64,000 nt of DNA from Pteria penguin (taxonomy: Eukaryota; Mollusca; Bivalvia; Pterioida; Pteriidae). This document shows positions 1-10,829 of this stretch, piece after piece; position 1 is the first letter of the stretch, and each line of letters starts with the position of its first letter. Where the stretch lies: NCBI GenBank assembly GCA_035048485.1, contig CM068580.1, positions 40,847,585 to 40,911,584 of the forward strand. The letters are read 5' to 3'. Under the pieces are notes generated by a model. That model saw only the letters and a program-made list of their open reading frames with translations. It searched no databases and was not told the origin of the DNA. Made by a program: the position numbers and the translations under genes.

Positions 1-3000
1 GAGAACAAGGCCATTCTTTCGTCTTTAATAATATTGTCTATGATGGTCATTATTCTTTTGAGAAGTAAAGTATTACCATGGAAACAGAAGTTGGTGTTTT
101 CCTTGGCAGCTTTTGGTGTCTACTTATACAGATCTGCATTAGGAATGGTGTTTTTCTTTGAGAATATCACTTCATCACAGTGAGTTTTATTAAATTTTTA
201 CAGGTATAATGACAAGATTAGAATTAAACTGTTTTAGCCTCATTGCTAAAGCATATTTCATTTGACAAATGATTTATATGCAGTGGTTATGTTTTGTACA
301 TTCAATAGGTAATAAAGCAAACTTTTCTCTTTTATTTTAAGAGGTATTTGGGAAGCCAGGTGGACCTTCTTGATGGTACTCTTATTTCTTGTCATGGAAT
401 CATACAGGGTACTGTCCTGTCATTCTCAGACAAATTCTGTGCACCAAAAAGACTTTTCAGTAAAAGGACAGCGATCAGCTGACAGACTGCATGGTTTTAA
501 TACAGGTCAAATGATTGATCTAGTGAATGGTTTTCAGTCAGGATGGTTACTGCTAATGCTGATATTGATGAAGCCACATAACATTATTTTAGTGGCAATG
601 TTGACTATAAAGGAACATGTGATATGGAACTATTTAAGGCCATGGATTCTGCCACTTCATGCAAGTTATAAATCTTTATACTTCATGTTTATGGGACAAG
701 CTATGTTTTTCTACCAGGTGAGTCAGTAGTTGCTTTTAATTATTTTCTTTTACAAAATGAATATGAAATGACCTAGGGTCTATCAAGTAACTTTTAGAAG
801 AAATTTAATTGCTTATGAGGTTTTTGTACATCAGTGTTCTGCAGATTATAAATGAAAACATTTGATATTTTGCTATTCACTGAAAAATATTGCAGATTCT
901 TTTGTTTTATGATGGTGTTTTACATCGCTTTCAACAATTTTTAGTTTATCTGAAGAAAGTACATGTAGGGGTAGTAAATGTTATGCATAAGAGATTTGGT
1001 TAAGAACTTTTGGGTAATTCCATTTTGAACAAAGTACAAATGGTCTTTGCCGCCATTAAATGCGGTTCTAATGTTAAGGGAGAAAATAAAATATATTCCC
1101 ACAAAAATGAAGGGAAGAACAATGAAACGTTCTTATAATGTCATAAGGTGGCTAACATTCAATGTCGTTTCTAACTCATAGTACACAAGCCCCACCTGAC
1201 AGACGATAATGGACGGCAAAGCTCATTCCACATTGATCAACTTGCAGTAGTTCTTCATCTTGGAATACTGAGTTAAATGTATGCATCAGAAGCTTCACCC
1301 ACATGTCCGATATGACTGACTATGTTAAGTGATAAGTACTAGGTGAATCAAGAAGTTCAATTGTTGCCCACTATGTTTCTCTGCTTTACAACCTTGTCAT
1401 TGAAAGCAAATTGCTGCTGTCAAGGTTTACTAAGACATCTCGTAGCAGCATGAAAACAGAAGTAACCAACATATTAAAGAATGGTGCAATCCAGAAATTG
1501 AAACTGAATTACATACACTGCAAGTCAACCACTGAACCACTATGTTAGGCCTGCCACTGTATAATAAAGTTAAAGGTGTTTTACAATTGTATTAAACACG
1601 TACAACTGCTTCCCTGCATTTTCAGGGTAATTCCAACAGTTTATCAACAGTTGATATTGGAGCAGGATATATAGGTCTAGAAGAATATCGTCCAGTCATA
1701 ATAGGCATTCTAATGACACTGGCAACATACTGTGGGGTCATATTCTGGCTCCTGACTGCTGTCAAGTTCATTATAGCTGGTAAAGGCAGGGAGAAGTTAG
1801 AGACATATTGGTGAGAATATAATTTAATATCAAACTATCTTGTATATTATGCAGTGTTATGGAGACTGAGTAAACATGTTATGTTCTTCCACACAAAAAC
1901 AAATCCTAGAAAAAAAAATAAAGAGAAATATTCTTTAAAAAGTCATTTAGGGAATGTAGATGTATTCTTACAACAGATTCAATAACAACAAAGATCACCT
2001 CATGGGTTGTCTTGTTAGTGTAAACTTTTCAAGAACAATTATAGTTCTCTTCTCCAAATTGGATCTAAGAGGCAAAACAGAAAATAAATACTAGTGGGTA
2101 GCAGGCACCTCTTACATTACATGTCACCCTATACTATTGGGTAGCAGGCACCTCTTACATCACACATCCCCCTATACTAGTGGGTAGCAGGCACCACTTG
2201 CATCACACATCCCCCTATACTAGTGGGTAGCGGGCACCTCTTACATCACACATTCCCCTATACTAGTGGGTAGCAGGCACCTCTTGCATCACACATCCCC
2301 CTATACTAGTGGGTAACAGGCACCTCTTGCATCACACATACCCCTATACTAGTGGGTAGCAGGCACCTCTTGCATCACACATCCCCCTATACTAGTGGGT
2401 AGCAGGCACCTCTTACATCACACATCCCCCTATACTAGTGGGTAGCAGGCATCTCTTACATTACACATCCCCCTATACTAATGGGTAGCAGGCACCTCTT
2501 ACATCACACATCCCCCTATACTAGTGGGTAGCAGGCACCTCTTGCATCACACATCCCCCTATACTAGTGGGTAACAGGCACCTCTTGCATCACACATACC
2601 CCTATACTAGTGGGTAGCAGGCACCTCTTGCATCACACATCCCCCTATACTAGTGGGTAACAGGCACCTCTTGCATCACACATACCCCTATACTAGTGGG
2701 TAGCAGGCACCTCTTGCATCACACATCCCCCTATACTAGTGGGTAGCAGGCACCTCTTACATCACACATCCCCCTATACTAGTGGGTAGCAGGCACCTCT
2801 TACATCACACATCCCCCTATACTAGTGGGTAGCAGGCACCTCTTACATCACACATCCCCCTATACTAGTGGGTAGCAGGCACCTCTTACATCACACATCC
2901 CCCTATACTAGTGGGTAGCAGGCACCTCTTACATCACACATCCCCCTATACTAGTGGGTAGCAGGCACCTCTTACATCACACATCCCCCTATACTAGTGG

Positions 3001-6000
3001 GTAGCAGGCACCTCTTGCATCACACATCCCCCTATACTAGTGGGTAACAGGCACCTCTTGCATCACACATACCCCTATACTAGTGGGTAGCAGGCACCTC
3101 TTGCATCACACATCCCCCTATACTAGTGGGTAGCAGGCACCTCTTACATCACACATCCCCCTATACTAGTGGGTAGCAGGCATCTCTTACATCACACATC
3201 CCCCTATACTAGTGGGTAGCAGGCACCTCTTGCATCACACATTCCCCTATACTAGTGGGTAGCAGGCATCTCTTACATCACACATCCCCCTATACTAGTG
3301 GGTAGCAGGCACCTCTTGCATCACACATCCCCCTATACTAGTGGGTAGCAGGCACCTCTTGCATCATACATCCCCCTATACTAGTGGGTAGCAGGCACTT
3401 CTTGCTTCATACATCCCCCTATACTAGTGGGTAGCAGGCACCTCTTACATCACACATCCCCCTATACTAGTGGGTAGCAGGCACCTCTTACATCACACAT
3501 CCCCCTATACTAGTGGGTAGCGGGCACCTCTTGCATCACACATACCCCTATACTAGTGGGTAACAGGCACCTCTTGCATCACACATACCCCTATACTAGT
3601 GGGTAGCAGGCACCTCTTGCATCACACATCCCCCTATACTAGTGGGTAACAGGCACCTCTTGCATCACACATACCCCTATACTAGTGGGTAGCAGGCACC
3701 TCTTGCATCACACATCCCCCTATACAAGTGGGTAGCAGGCACCTCTTACATCACACATCCCCCTATACTAGTGGGTAACAGGCACCTCTTGCATCACACA
3801 TCCCCCTATACTAGTGGGTAGCAGGCACCTCTTGCATCACACATCCCCCTATACTAGTGGGTAACAGGCACCTCTTGCATCACACATACCCCTATACTAG
3901 TGGGTAGCAGGCACCTCTTGCATCACACATCCCCCTATACTAGTGGGTAGCAGGCACCTCTTACATCACACATCCCCCTATACTAGTGGGTAGCAGGCAT
4001 CTCTTACATTACACATCCCCCTATACTAATGGGTAGCAGGCACCTCTTACATCACACATCCCCCTATACTAGTGGGTAGCGGGTACCTCTTACATCACAC
4101 ATTCCCCTATACTAGTGGGTAGCAGGCATCTCTTACATCACACATCCCCCTATACTAGTGGGTAGCAGGCACCTTTTGCATCACACATCCCCCTATACTA
4201 GTGGGTAGCAGGCACCTCTTGCATCATACATCCCCCTATACTAGTAGGTAGCAGGCACTTCTTGCTTCATACATCCCCCTATACATGTACTAGTGGGTAG
4301 CAGGCACCTCTTACATCACAAATCCCCCTATACTAGTGGGTAGCAGGCACCTCTTACATCACACATCCCCCTATACTAGTGGGTAGACGGCACCTCTTAC
4401 ATCACACATCCCCCTATACTAGTGGGTAGCAGGCATCTCTTACATCACACATCCCCCTATACTAGTGGGTAGCAGGCACCTCTTGCATCTTACATCCCCC
4501 TATACTAGTGGGTAGACGGCACCTCTTGCATCACACATCCCCCTATACTAGTGGGTAGCAGGCACCTCTTGCATCACATATCCCCTATACTAGTGGGTAG
4601 CCGGCACCTCTTGCATCACACATCCCCTTATACTAGTGGGTAGCAGGCATCTCTTGTATCTTACATCCCCCTATACTAGTGGCTAGCAGGCACCTCTTGC
4701 ATCACATATCCCCTATACTAGTGGGTAGCAGGCACCTCTTGCATCACACATCCCCTTATACTAATGGGTAGCAGGCACCTCTTGTATCTTACATCCCCCT
4801 ATACTAGTGGGTAGCCGGCACCTCTTGCATCACACATCCCCTGTCCCCCTATACTAGTGGGTAGCAGGCACCTCTTACACCACACATCCCCCTATGTTAG
4901 TGGGTGACAGGCACCTTTTGCATCACCACCAACCCACTATACATTCTAAGATGATTTGTCTTCATAAAATAAAAGAGTCTCACAATTCCCGTTTCTTCAT
5001 TTTTGCCCCAAATTTTGAGACTTTGTAGATTTTTTATAGGATTTTTTCTGTCATCACATAGATGTTCTTTGTGCTAGCGATACATTTACATCTTAATAAG
5101 TTAAGGTTAGAAATGTACATCAGATATGGAATCCAGTCTATCTATGAGGGGACTTGCGCATTTATGCATAAGGTCATGAGTTGATACCCTGTGATTGTTG
5201 AAACACATTTACCATGCACCAGTGTTAATACTTGGTTCCCCGCTGAGGGTTTGACTTAAGTGTTATTATACCCTTTTTCCTAATGTTATGTGGCTGTGAC
5301 ACTTTCTACACAGTGTTTGTTCACATTTATGTATAAATACAGTGCTGAATTATATTTGTTTCGTCTGTATGTAAGGGCATTCACGGCGGTTGTGGCTAGC
5401 CAAACAGGAGATGCCCACTCCTCCCGGGCACCTGGTCTCACCCCAGAATTTCAGGGGTCCGTGAATGTCCACTGTGGTATATTATTGTTAGTACCATAGT
5501 CGTGTGACACCAGTTACTTTCGTATTTTACATTGGTTATTGTTGATCGACATACATTTTCCATGCACCAGTGTTGGTACTCAGTTATTATTGATTGGCAT
5601 ACATTTACCGGTACCATGCACCAGTGTTGATATTATGTTATTGTTGATTGACATACATTTACCAAAGCCGGTGTGGCCTTGTGGATAAGGTGCTCGGCTC
5701 GTGATCTAGAGGTCCTGGGTTCGACTCCTGCGGCACATCGGTGTTCTGGCTTTTGGATGAGACACTAAAATCTGAGGTCCTGTGTCACAGTAGGTGTGGC
5801 ACGTAAAAGATCCCTCACTGCTTCGGGTGGGTCTGTTGCAAAGGTCTAAATTTGTGTGCAATGCATCAGGCAGATGCCGTCACCATATAAGTGAAATAAT
5901 CGTGGAGTGACATAAAACAATAATCAATCAATCAATCCTACATTTACCATGCATTAATGTTGATACTCGGTTATTGTTAATGTTATACATTTTCCATGCA

Positions 6001-6390
6001 CCAGCGTTGATACTTAGTTATTGTTTATTGACATACATTTACCATGCACCAGTGTTGTATTTGTGGAATACCTTTGATGCACACAACAAATTCAACAGGT
6101 CATGTGCATGTGACAAGAAAAAACTGTTTGTCTGTTTGTACTTTACAGGGAAGCTCTAAAGGAAATTGTTTTTTGTTTGTAGGGAACCTCTGAAGGAAAT
6201 GATCCACACCATCATGTTGACATTGTCTTGGGTATTATCTTTATACACAGTTCTGACAGTTGTTCAACGCTACCATTTGTTTGTATGGACTGTGTTTTCA
6301 CCCAAACTGTTGTATGAAGGAATGAGAACTCTTGTCCTGTCTGTTATCTCAGTGTTTATTACACTTCTATTTAACTGTGTATTAAGATAA
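1..6390 (+). CDS. PIGG: GPI ethanolamine phosphate transferase 2 (PIG-G), 3' part
   Basis: PIGG transfers ethanolamine phosphate to the second mannose of the GPI-anchor precursor in the ER membrane. The window holds the last four coding exons: 1-179 (starts before the window), 342-717, 1626-1810 and 6183-6390, stop TAA at 6388. All junctions are GT/AG and codon phase is kept. Only the C-terminal multi-span membrane region is present; the N-terminal alkaline-phosphatase-like catalytic domain lies outside. Diagnostic stretches are FFYQGNSNSLSTVDIGAGY across the second junction, and RYHLFVWTVFSPKLLYEGM near the end. From memory of the vertebrate protein both are hallmark C-terminal PIGG segments. 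The product is dominated by hydrophobic helices, as expected. The last intron (1811-6182) is inflated by a minisatellite. AATAAA overlaps the stop at 6390-6395. PIGO and PIGN are the nearest alternatives, but the 'GNSNS..TVDI' block favours PIGG. Confidence 0.9.
2091..4945. repeat. 43-bp minisatellite, about 66 copies, with higher-order structure
   Basis: The unit is 43 bp and begins CTAGTGGGTAGCAGGCACCT. It repeats head to tail with few indels through most of the last PIGG intron. Variant units (GTAACAGG, CATACCCC, CATCTCTT, ACTAATGGG, CACTTCTTGCTT) recur in blocks. The rare ACTAATGGG/CATCTCTTACATTACAC variant occurs near 2448 and 3996, exactly 1548 bp (36 units) apart, inside a block of about 200 bp that reads identically. 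The CACTTCTTGCTTC variant occurs near 3391 and 4251, exactly 860 bp (20 units) apart. Units become degenerate toward 4490-4945. The 43-bp period is not a multiple of three and the array is intronic, so it is not coding. Confidence 0.97.
5372..5510 (+). repeat. Dispersed 'GGCGG..TGTGGCTAGCC' repeat, copy 1
   Basis: The block contains ATTCACGGCGGTTGTGGCTA, 'gatgcccactcctcccgggcacc' and a 'ttcaggggtccgtgaatg' motif. It is shared with 27795-28045 and 33745-33875. From memory, this type of block is common in bivalve genomes and transcripts; its origin is unknown to me. No convincing coding potential is seen. Confidence 0.7.
5664..5938 (+). mobile_element. tRNA-derived SINE, copy 1 (full length)
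   Basis: The head has tRNA-like internal promoter boxes: an A-box-like GTGGCCTTGTGGATAAGG and a perfect B box GGTTCGACTCC. The conserved body runs 'tgtggcacgtaaaagatccctcactgcttcgggtggg' in pieces. The tail is an ATCA-type simple repeat ending near 5938. TACATTTACC flanks both sides (5654-5663 and 5939-5948) and fits a target-site duplication, but the host region is itself tandemly repeated, so the match could be coincidental. The structure resembles molluscan V-SINE-type elements; family assignment is from memory. Confidence 0.85.
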
Positions 6391-6630
6391 ATAAATTACT
6401 GGGAAAGTCGTTAGAAATTTTTTAATTCCATTGTTGAAAAGACAAATTTCCGGTATTCAAGAATTATTTAAACATGGTAAATAGTACTGTGGCAAAAAAA
6501 ACCCCCAAAACCCTGTTTTACCTTTGGAAAGATAGTGAAACACAAGGAGTGTAGTAGAGATATGAATGTTAACTTGGGGAATACATTCTAAGAAACTATC
6601 AGTTATTGCAGGATTGTAACTATTGAAAAA

Positions 6631-6912
6631 AGCCAGTGTGGCTCAGCGGATGAGGTGCTTGGCTCATGACCAAGAGGGCGTGGGTTCAACTCCTACCATG
6701 GGCATACAAATGTACATGTACTGTCTTTTAGACGAGACAGTCAATATCAAGGTCCCGTGTCACTGTAGGTGTGGCATGTAAATTATTTCTCACTGCTTTG
6801 GAAGGGTCTTTTATGAAGTTATAAATTCTTATGCACTGCATCAATCAGATTCCGTCACCATATACATAAAATAATCGTGGAATGACGTAAAACTACTATC
6901 AAACAATCAACT
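6631..6912 (+). mobile_element. tRNA-derived SINE, copy 2
   Basis: Same family as 5664-5938. B box GGTTCAACTCC is near 6685, and the conserved body and 'catcaatcagattccgtcaccatat' region follow. More diverged than copy 1. It lies 240 bp downstream of the PIGG stop, so it may be in the 3' UTR or just beyond it. Confidence 0.8.
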
Positions 6913-6969
6913 ATAGAAAATAATACTTCTTATGGAACATAATCAATCATGAAAAATCTTTTAGGTGCA

Positions 6970-7145
6970 ATAGACCCCTTTCTTTTAACTGCATAGGTGT
7001 AACATTGGACAGCAAAATCATTAATGTTCCCTCCAGATCCATCAGAATGATACCAAATTACATTATGACGTAATAAATTTGGAGGGAATGTTAATCAATT
7101 TCACATCCAATGTTACAGCTCCGCAGTTAAAGCAAAGAGGTCTTT
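6970..7145. mobile_element. Short fold-back MITE
   Basis: About 176 bp with long imperfect inverted arms. The left arm reads TAGACCCCTTTCTTTTAACTG and continues GGTGTAACATTGGACA; the right arm is its complement, ending CAGTTAAAGCAAAGAGGTCT. The arms also share the inner ATTAATGTTCCCTCCA. No coding content. Confidence 0.75.
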
Positions 7146-8247
7146 GACTTTATATTTGGCATATAATATCCTTGGACATGTAGTACTACCGGTATATTTA
7201 TACAAAGAAAGGTCCAACTGCATTATGAGTACGTGTCCCAGCTCTGATATTCTGTACATGGGCTAAGTATATAATCTGTGACAACCACAATCCACAGTGA
7301 TTTAGTTTTCGGCATCCTTAGAACATGTAGTATCAAATTTGTTTGATGGAAGGCCCTCATGCCTTTTTTCAGCCATATTTGCTGGGCTAACATTTTTACA
7401 TATGCATAATCTAACATGAACAAACTTTGAACTAGTGAATTTATGTTTTGTAAATTATATCTATATGACACGTTATACCAAGTTTGTTCATATATCTTAA
7501 TATATGCCCATCTATATACACATAACCTTTTATAGTGTATAAGTAATTCAATCCAAAATTAAAATTTCGTAAGATTTATTGCAATGTAGTACAATATATC
7601 TTTAATAGGTGAAAAGAATATAATTAAACCACTTTTTCTTTTTTAAATAAATACATGTTATTGAATATTTCATATCAATTTGCTATTTCATAATTATTTA
7701 AAACATTACATAACTCAGTAACACATGGCTTCCTTCACTTGTGTAAACAGAGAAACATGCGAAACATAACATGTAAAGCATTCCTAGAATTTCATGTTTA
7801 ATATATATATATCATGATAAACACATTCAAACAATTTTATTAATGAGCAATATGTAAATTTCTAGTATGTTGTTTTATATTCAAATTAAGATATAGGTAG
7901 ATCTTCATACACATATTTCAACATCAAAATTGTGCACAGTGTTTTTTGATTCTTATATGACACCATGTCGGAATATTTCACCTATGGGGTAGCAGAAAAT
8001 TTTCAGAGGTTATGAAAACCCTAATACCTGTAGAAATATGATGGTTCATTTTCCCACAACCGAAGCTGAAGCCAGACTAAATGGAATAGACGATCTTCAT
8101 ATTTTACATGATATACCAGTAAGCATCCCAAGGCCCAACATGCAACTCTTTGCTGGGATTTTTATTTTGACGTTATTGCTTAAATTGTGATGTCACTATC
8201 TTGTCCTTTAAGTCAAAATGAAAACCCTGGCAAAAAGTAACATGTCG
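7146..8247. other. AT-rich intergenic stretch without recognised features
   Basis: No exon-like reading frame with conserved protein features was found on either strand. Short ATATAT tracts occur (for example 7802-7812). Confidence 0.5.
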
Positions 8248-9605
8248 CAGGGTGCCCACTTCCTATAAATTCCTATAAATTCCTTTAAATCTGACATTTC
8301 CTATATAATTCCTATATATCTCGAAAATTCCTATAAATTCCTATATTTTTGTAAATTTTCAGGTCAGTTATGTGAATATGTACCAAATTTCAAGAACTAT
8401 TGGTATCATCTGTATATAGATTTAGTTTCTAACACTTAAATGCATTTAAATTTCTATAAATCAATGTTTTCTCTGTGTGTGTCATACTGTATACAGGTTG
8501 TTTTTGGTCGGAATTGCATAGCAATTCCAGACCCTAGTCGTTACAATAAGCTGTGGAGAATGCGTGGAATGCAGAAAATAACTCCTCGTGTATAAATAGT
8601 GCGTTGATATTTAGAAAAGCGTGATTAGATTTACTTTCAGTACTTATAATTCATATTGTACGAGTCAATACAAGATAAGTTTGATCAGATGAGAAAATAG
8701 ATGTGCCGTTATTCCATCGATTTAGACGAGTTATATTCATGCGCTGGAGGACATGCAGTCTTTCCAAATACTCGACGGAAAGTCCCGAAAAAGTACGATT
8801 GACATTATTGTGTAGCTGTGCCGTAATTTAAGAAGTACACTACTAGTCCGTACTAGTATCCGTTGTATTATAATTAATAAAACTATCGCTTCTTTTTATA
8901 GCAGTGGAATTCGAAGTACTCTACAATCTTCTCGTCACAACGATAAACAAACGTCTCGGTAGTTATTGATATGTAATGCTACTAAAAATAGCTAGTTATT
9001 TATAGATCTCCACGTGTAAACGTGGTTTTCCCCAAATGTACATGTACAGGGGGAGACTGTCCAGATTGTTAATTTCACACTACTGTCAATATCAAAAGTG
9101 ATGAGAGAATGAGATAACTATATAGTACGAGACGGAGACGTACAGGGGTGTACAGGGGCGGAGCCGTTGTTTATATGAAAACGAGCACCTATGCGCAGAC
9201 CGTGTTTTTGTCATTACTGATCCTAAACACTACAAGCTTGGTGTGTGATCTCTTGGTGGATCACGACTTTATTACCTTTGATGTACTTGACCATGCAATT
9301 CCGACCTTGAGGACTTTCAAGTCCTTTCATTTCTCTTGCGTGATATATCAATATATTTTAGGTTTATGATAAAGTGAAATGTATGACTTGTAATGCTTCT
9401 GTGGGTGGAGGAGGCCACATTGTCCTCAAAATGACAAAATATTAATGAAAAATATTATTGAATTACTTTAAACACCTTAAATAGAGCAGAATATTCCTAT
9501 ATATTTCCTATATTTTCTGCAATTATTCCTATATTTTCTTTCAAAAAATCCTATATTGGTGTCTGAATCCTATATTTCTGACATCAAAAGTGAGTGGGCA
9601 CCCTG
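8248..9605. mobile_element. hAT-like non-autonomous DNA transposon (1358 bp)
   Basis: The left end reads CAGGGTGCCCACTT and the right end is its inverse, AGTGGGCACCCTG, typical of hAT-superfamily termini that begin CAGGG. ATGTCG flanks both ends (8242-8247 and 9606-9611), consistent with a target-site duplication, although hAT normally gives 8 bp. Both subterminal regions are packed with TTCCTATA motifs (8261-8340 and 9493-9575). No transposase-like reading frame is visible. An inner inverted pair GGTCGGAATTGCAT at 8506-8519 and 9293-9306 suggests a second element nested inside. Confidence 0.75.
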
Positions 9606-9611
9606 ATGTCG

Positions 9612-10829
9612 GGTTTTGGGCCACTTACATCATGTAAAATATGAATATTGAGAGACGACAGTGTATTCCAGCCAGAGACATAGACTAAAGTAAAAAGTAG
9701 TCTGTGTCTCTGATTCCAACAGAGACATATACTGAGATATACACATGTATTACGTAGTATTACTAATATTACATAATTAATAATATTACTGAAGTTCATC
9801 AAAGATTAATGTCACATCATGGACATAATAATCTATTCCTGTATGAATGTACATGTACTATCCTTACTAATTTACCTTTAGATAGCAAGTCCTCATCGTA
9901 TGTGACAAATATGATTTAAGAAGATAGATTATGCTTGTACAAGTGCTGTTACACAACAGTTTCTCTGTAACTGACACACACAGTACATTAATATAACATC
10001 ATTACCTATTAAAACATCTTTTACATAAATACAAAATTTTTCTAGTATCATACATGTATAACTGAAAACATGAAGCTACAACAGACTTGTTACCACCCAG
10101 CATGTAATGTTTTATTCTTGCCGACCTTGGTCAAAAGATATTTTGTTTACAATCTGGAAATGTATAACTTAACAACAGATATCAGACAGTTGTGCAGACC
10201 AGTACAATGTCTCTAACCAGTTCAGGTATAACAAATGTGATAGCTCAACAACTGATACTATCTCTTTGTGCCAAAAAACAATAACAAGTCTAGAAACATA
10301 CATGTGTATTCATTTATTCTACCATATATGCATTTCCACACTTTACGTCTCTTCAGTGATGCTTTAAGGCCCAAACTGTAGAAACCAAAACTATATGAAG
10401 AGCAAACTAGTTAGCAAACTGAAGTCAGAGCAAACATCCAACTAAGGAAAAAGCTCTGCATGATACAGATGCTCTACAGTTTTAGTATAACTAACATACT
10501 TATATTCTGCCAAATTTTGAAAAATAAAATTTCGGGTCAGTACAGAAGCTCCAACATTTAAGGTAATTAATAAATACATGTGTGCAGAATTTTTTAAAAT
10601 TAATATTCCATTCAAAGTTAAATATTACCTTTTCAAAGTAAAAAATTTCAATAATATTTTACTCTGTAAGTCATTTAAAACCCTATTACTGACACTGAAT
10701 TGTGCAATCAAAATAAACAGTAACATAATAGAATTCAAATTGCAAGGTTAGATAACTCTTATTTAACTGCACATGAGGTCTGAACAAGTTTTCGAGAAGT
10801 GAGTTTGCATAAATTTTTCTAAATCTACA
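9612..10829. other. Intergenic / GET3 3' region
   Basis: AT-rich sequence between the convergent ends of PIGG and GET3. It probably includes the GET3 3' UTR. No other gene-like feature is seen. Confidence 0.5.

Larger units (their letters stand above)
5190..6060. repeat. Diverged ~50-bp tandem repeat interrupted by a SINE and a dispersed repeat
   Basis: The motif ACATTTACCATGCACCAGTG followed by TTGATACTCGGTTATTGTTG recurs near 5205, 5548, 5600, 5650, 5940, 5985 and 6030. The series is broken by a dispersed repeat (about 5372-5510) and by a SINE (5664-5938). It lies in the same PIGG intron as the 43-bp minisatellite. Confidence 0.75.

Noticed and set aside
2091..4945. CRISPR-like repeat array
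   Set aside because: Units are contiguous 43-bp copies without unique spacers, in a eukaryotic intron; it is a minisatellite.
5664..5740. Functional tRNA gene
   Set aside because: A and B boxes are present but the cloverleaf is not sustained and the unit continues into a repeated body with an ATCA tail; it is a SINE head.
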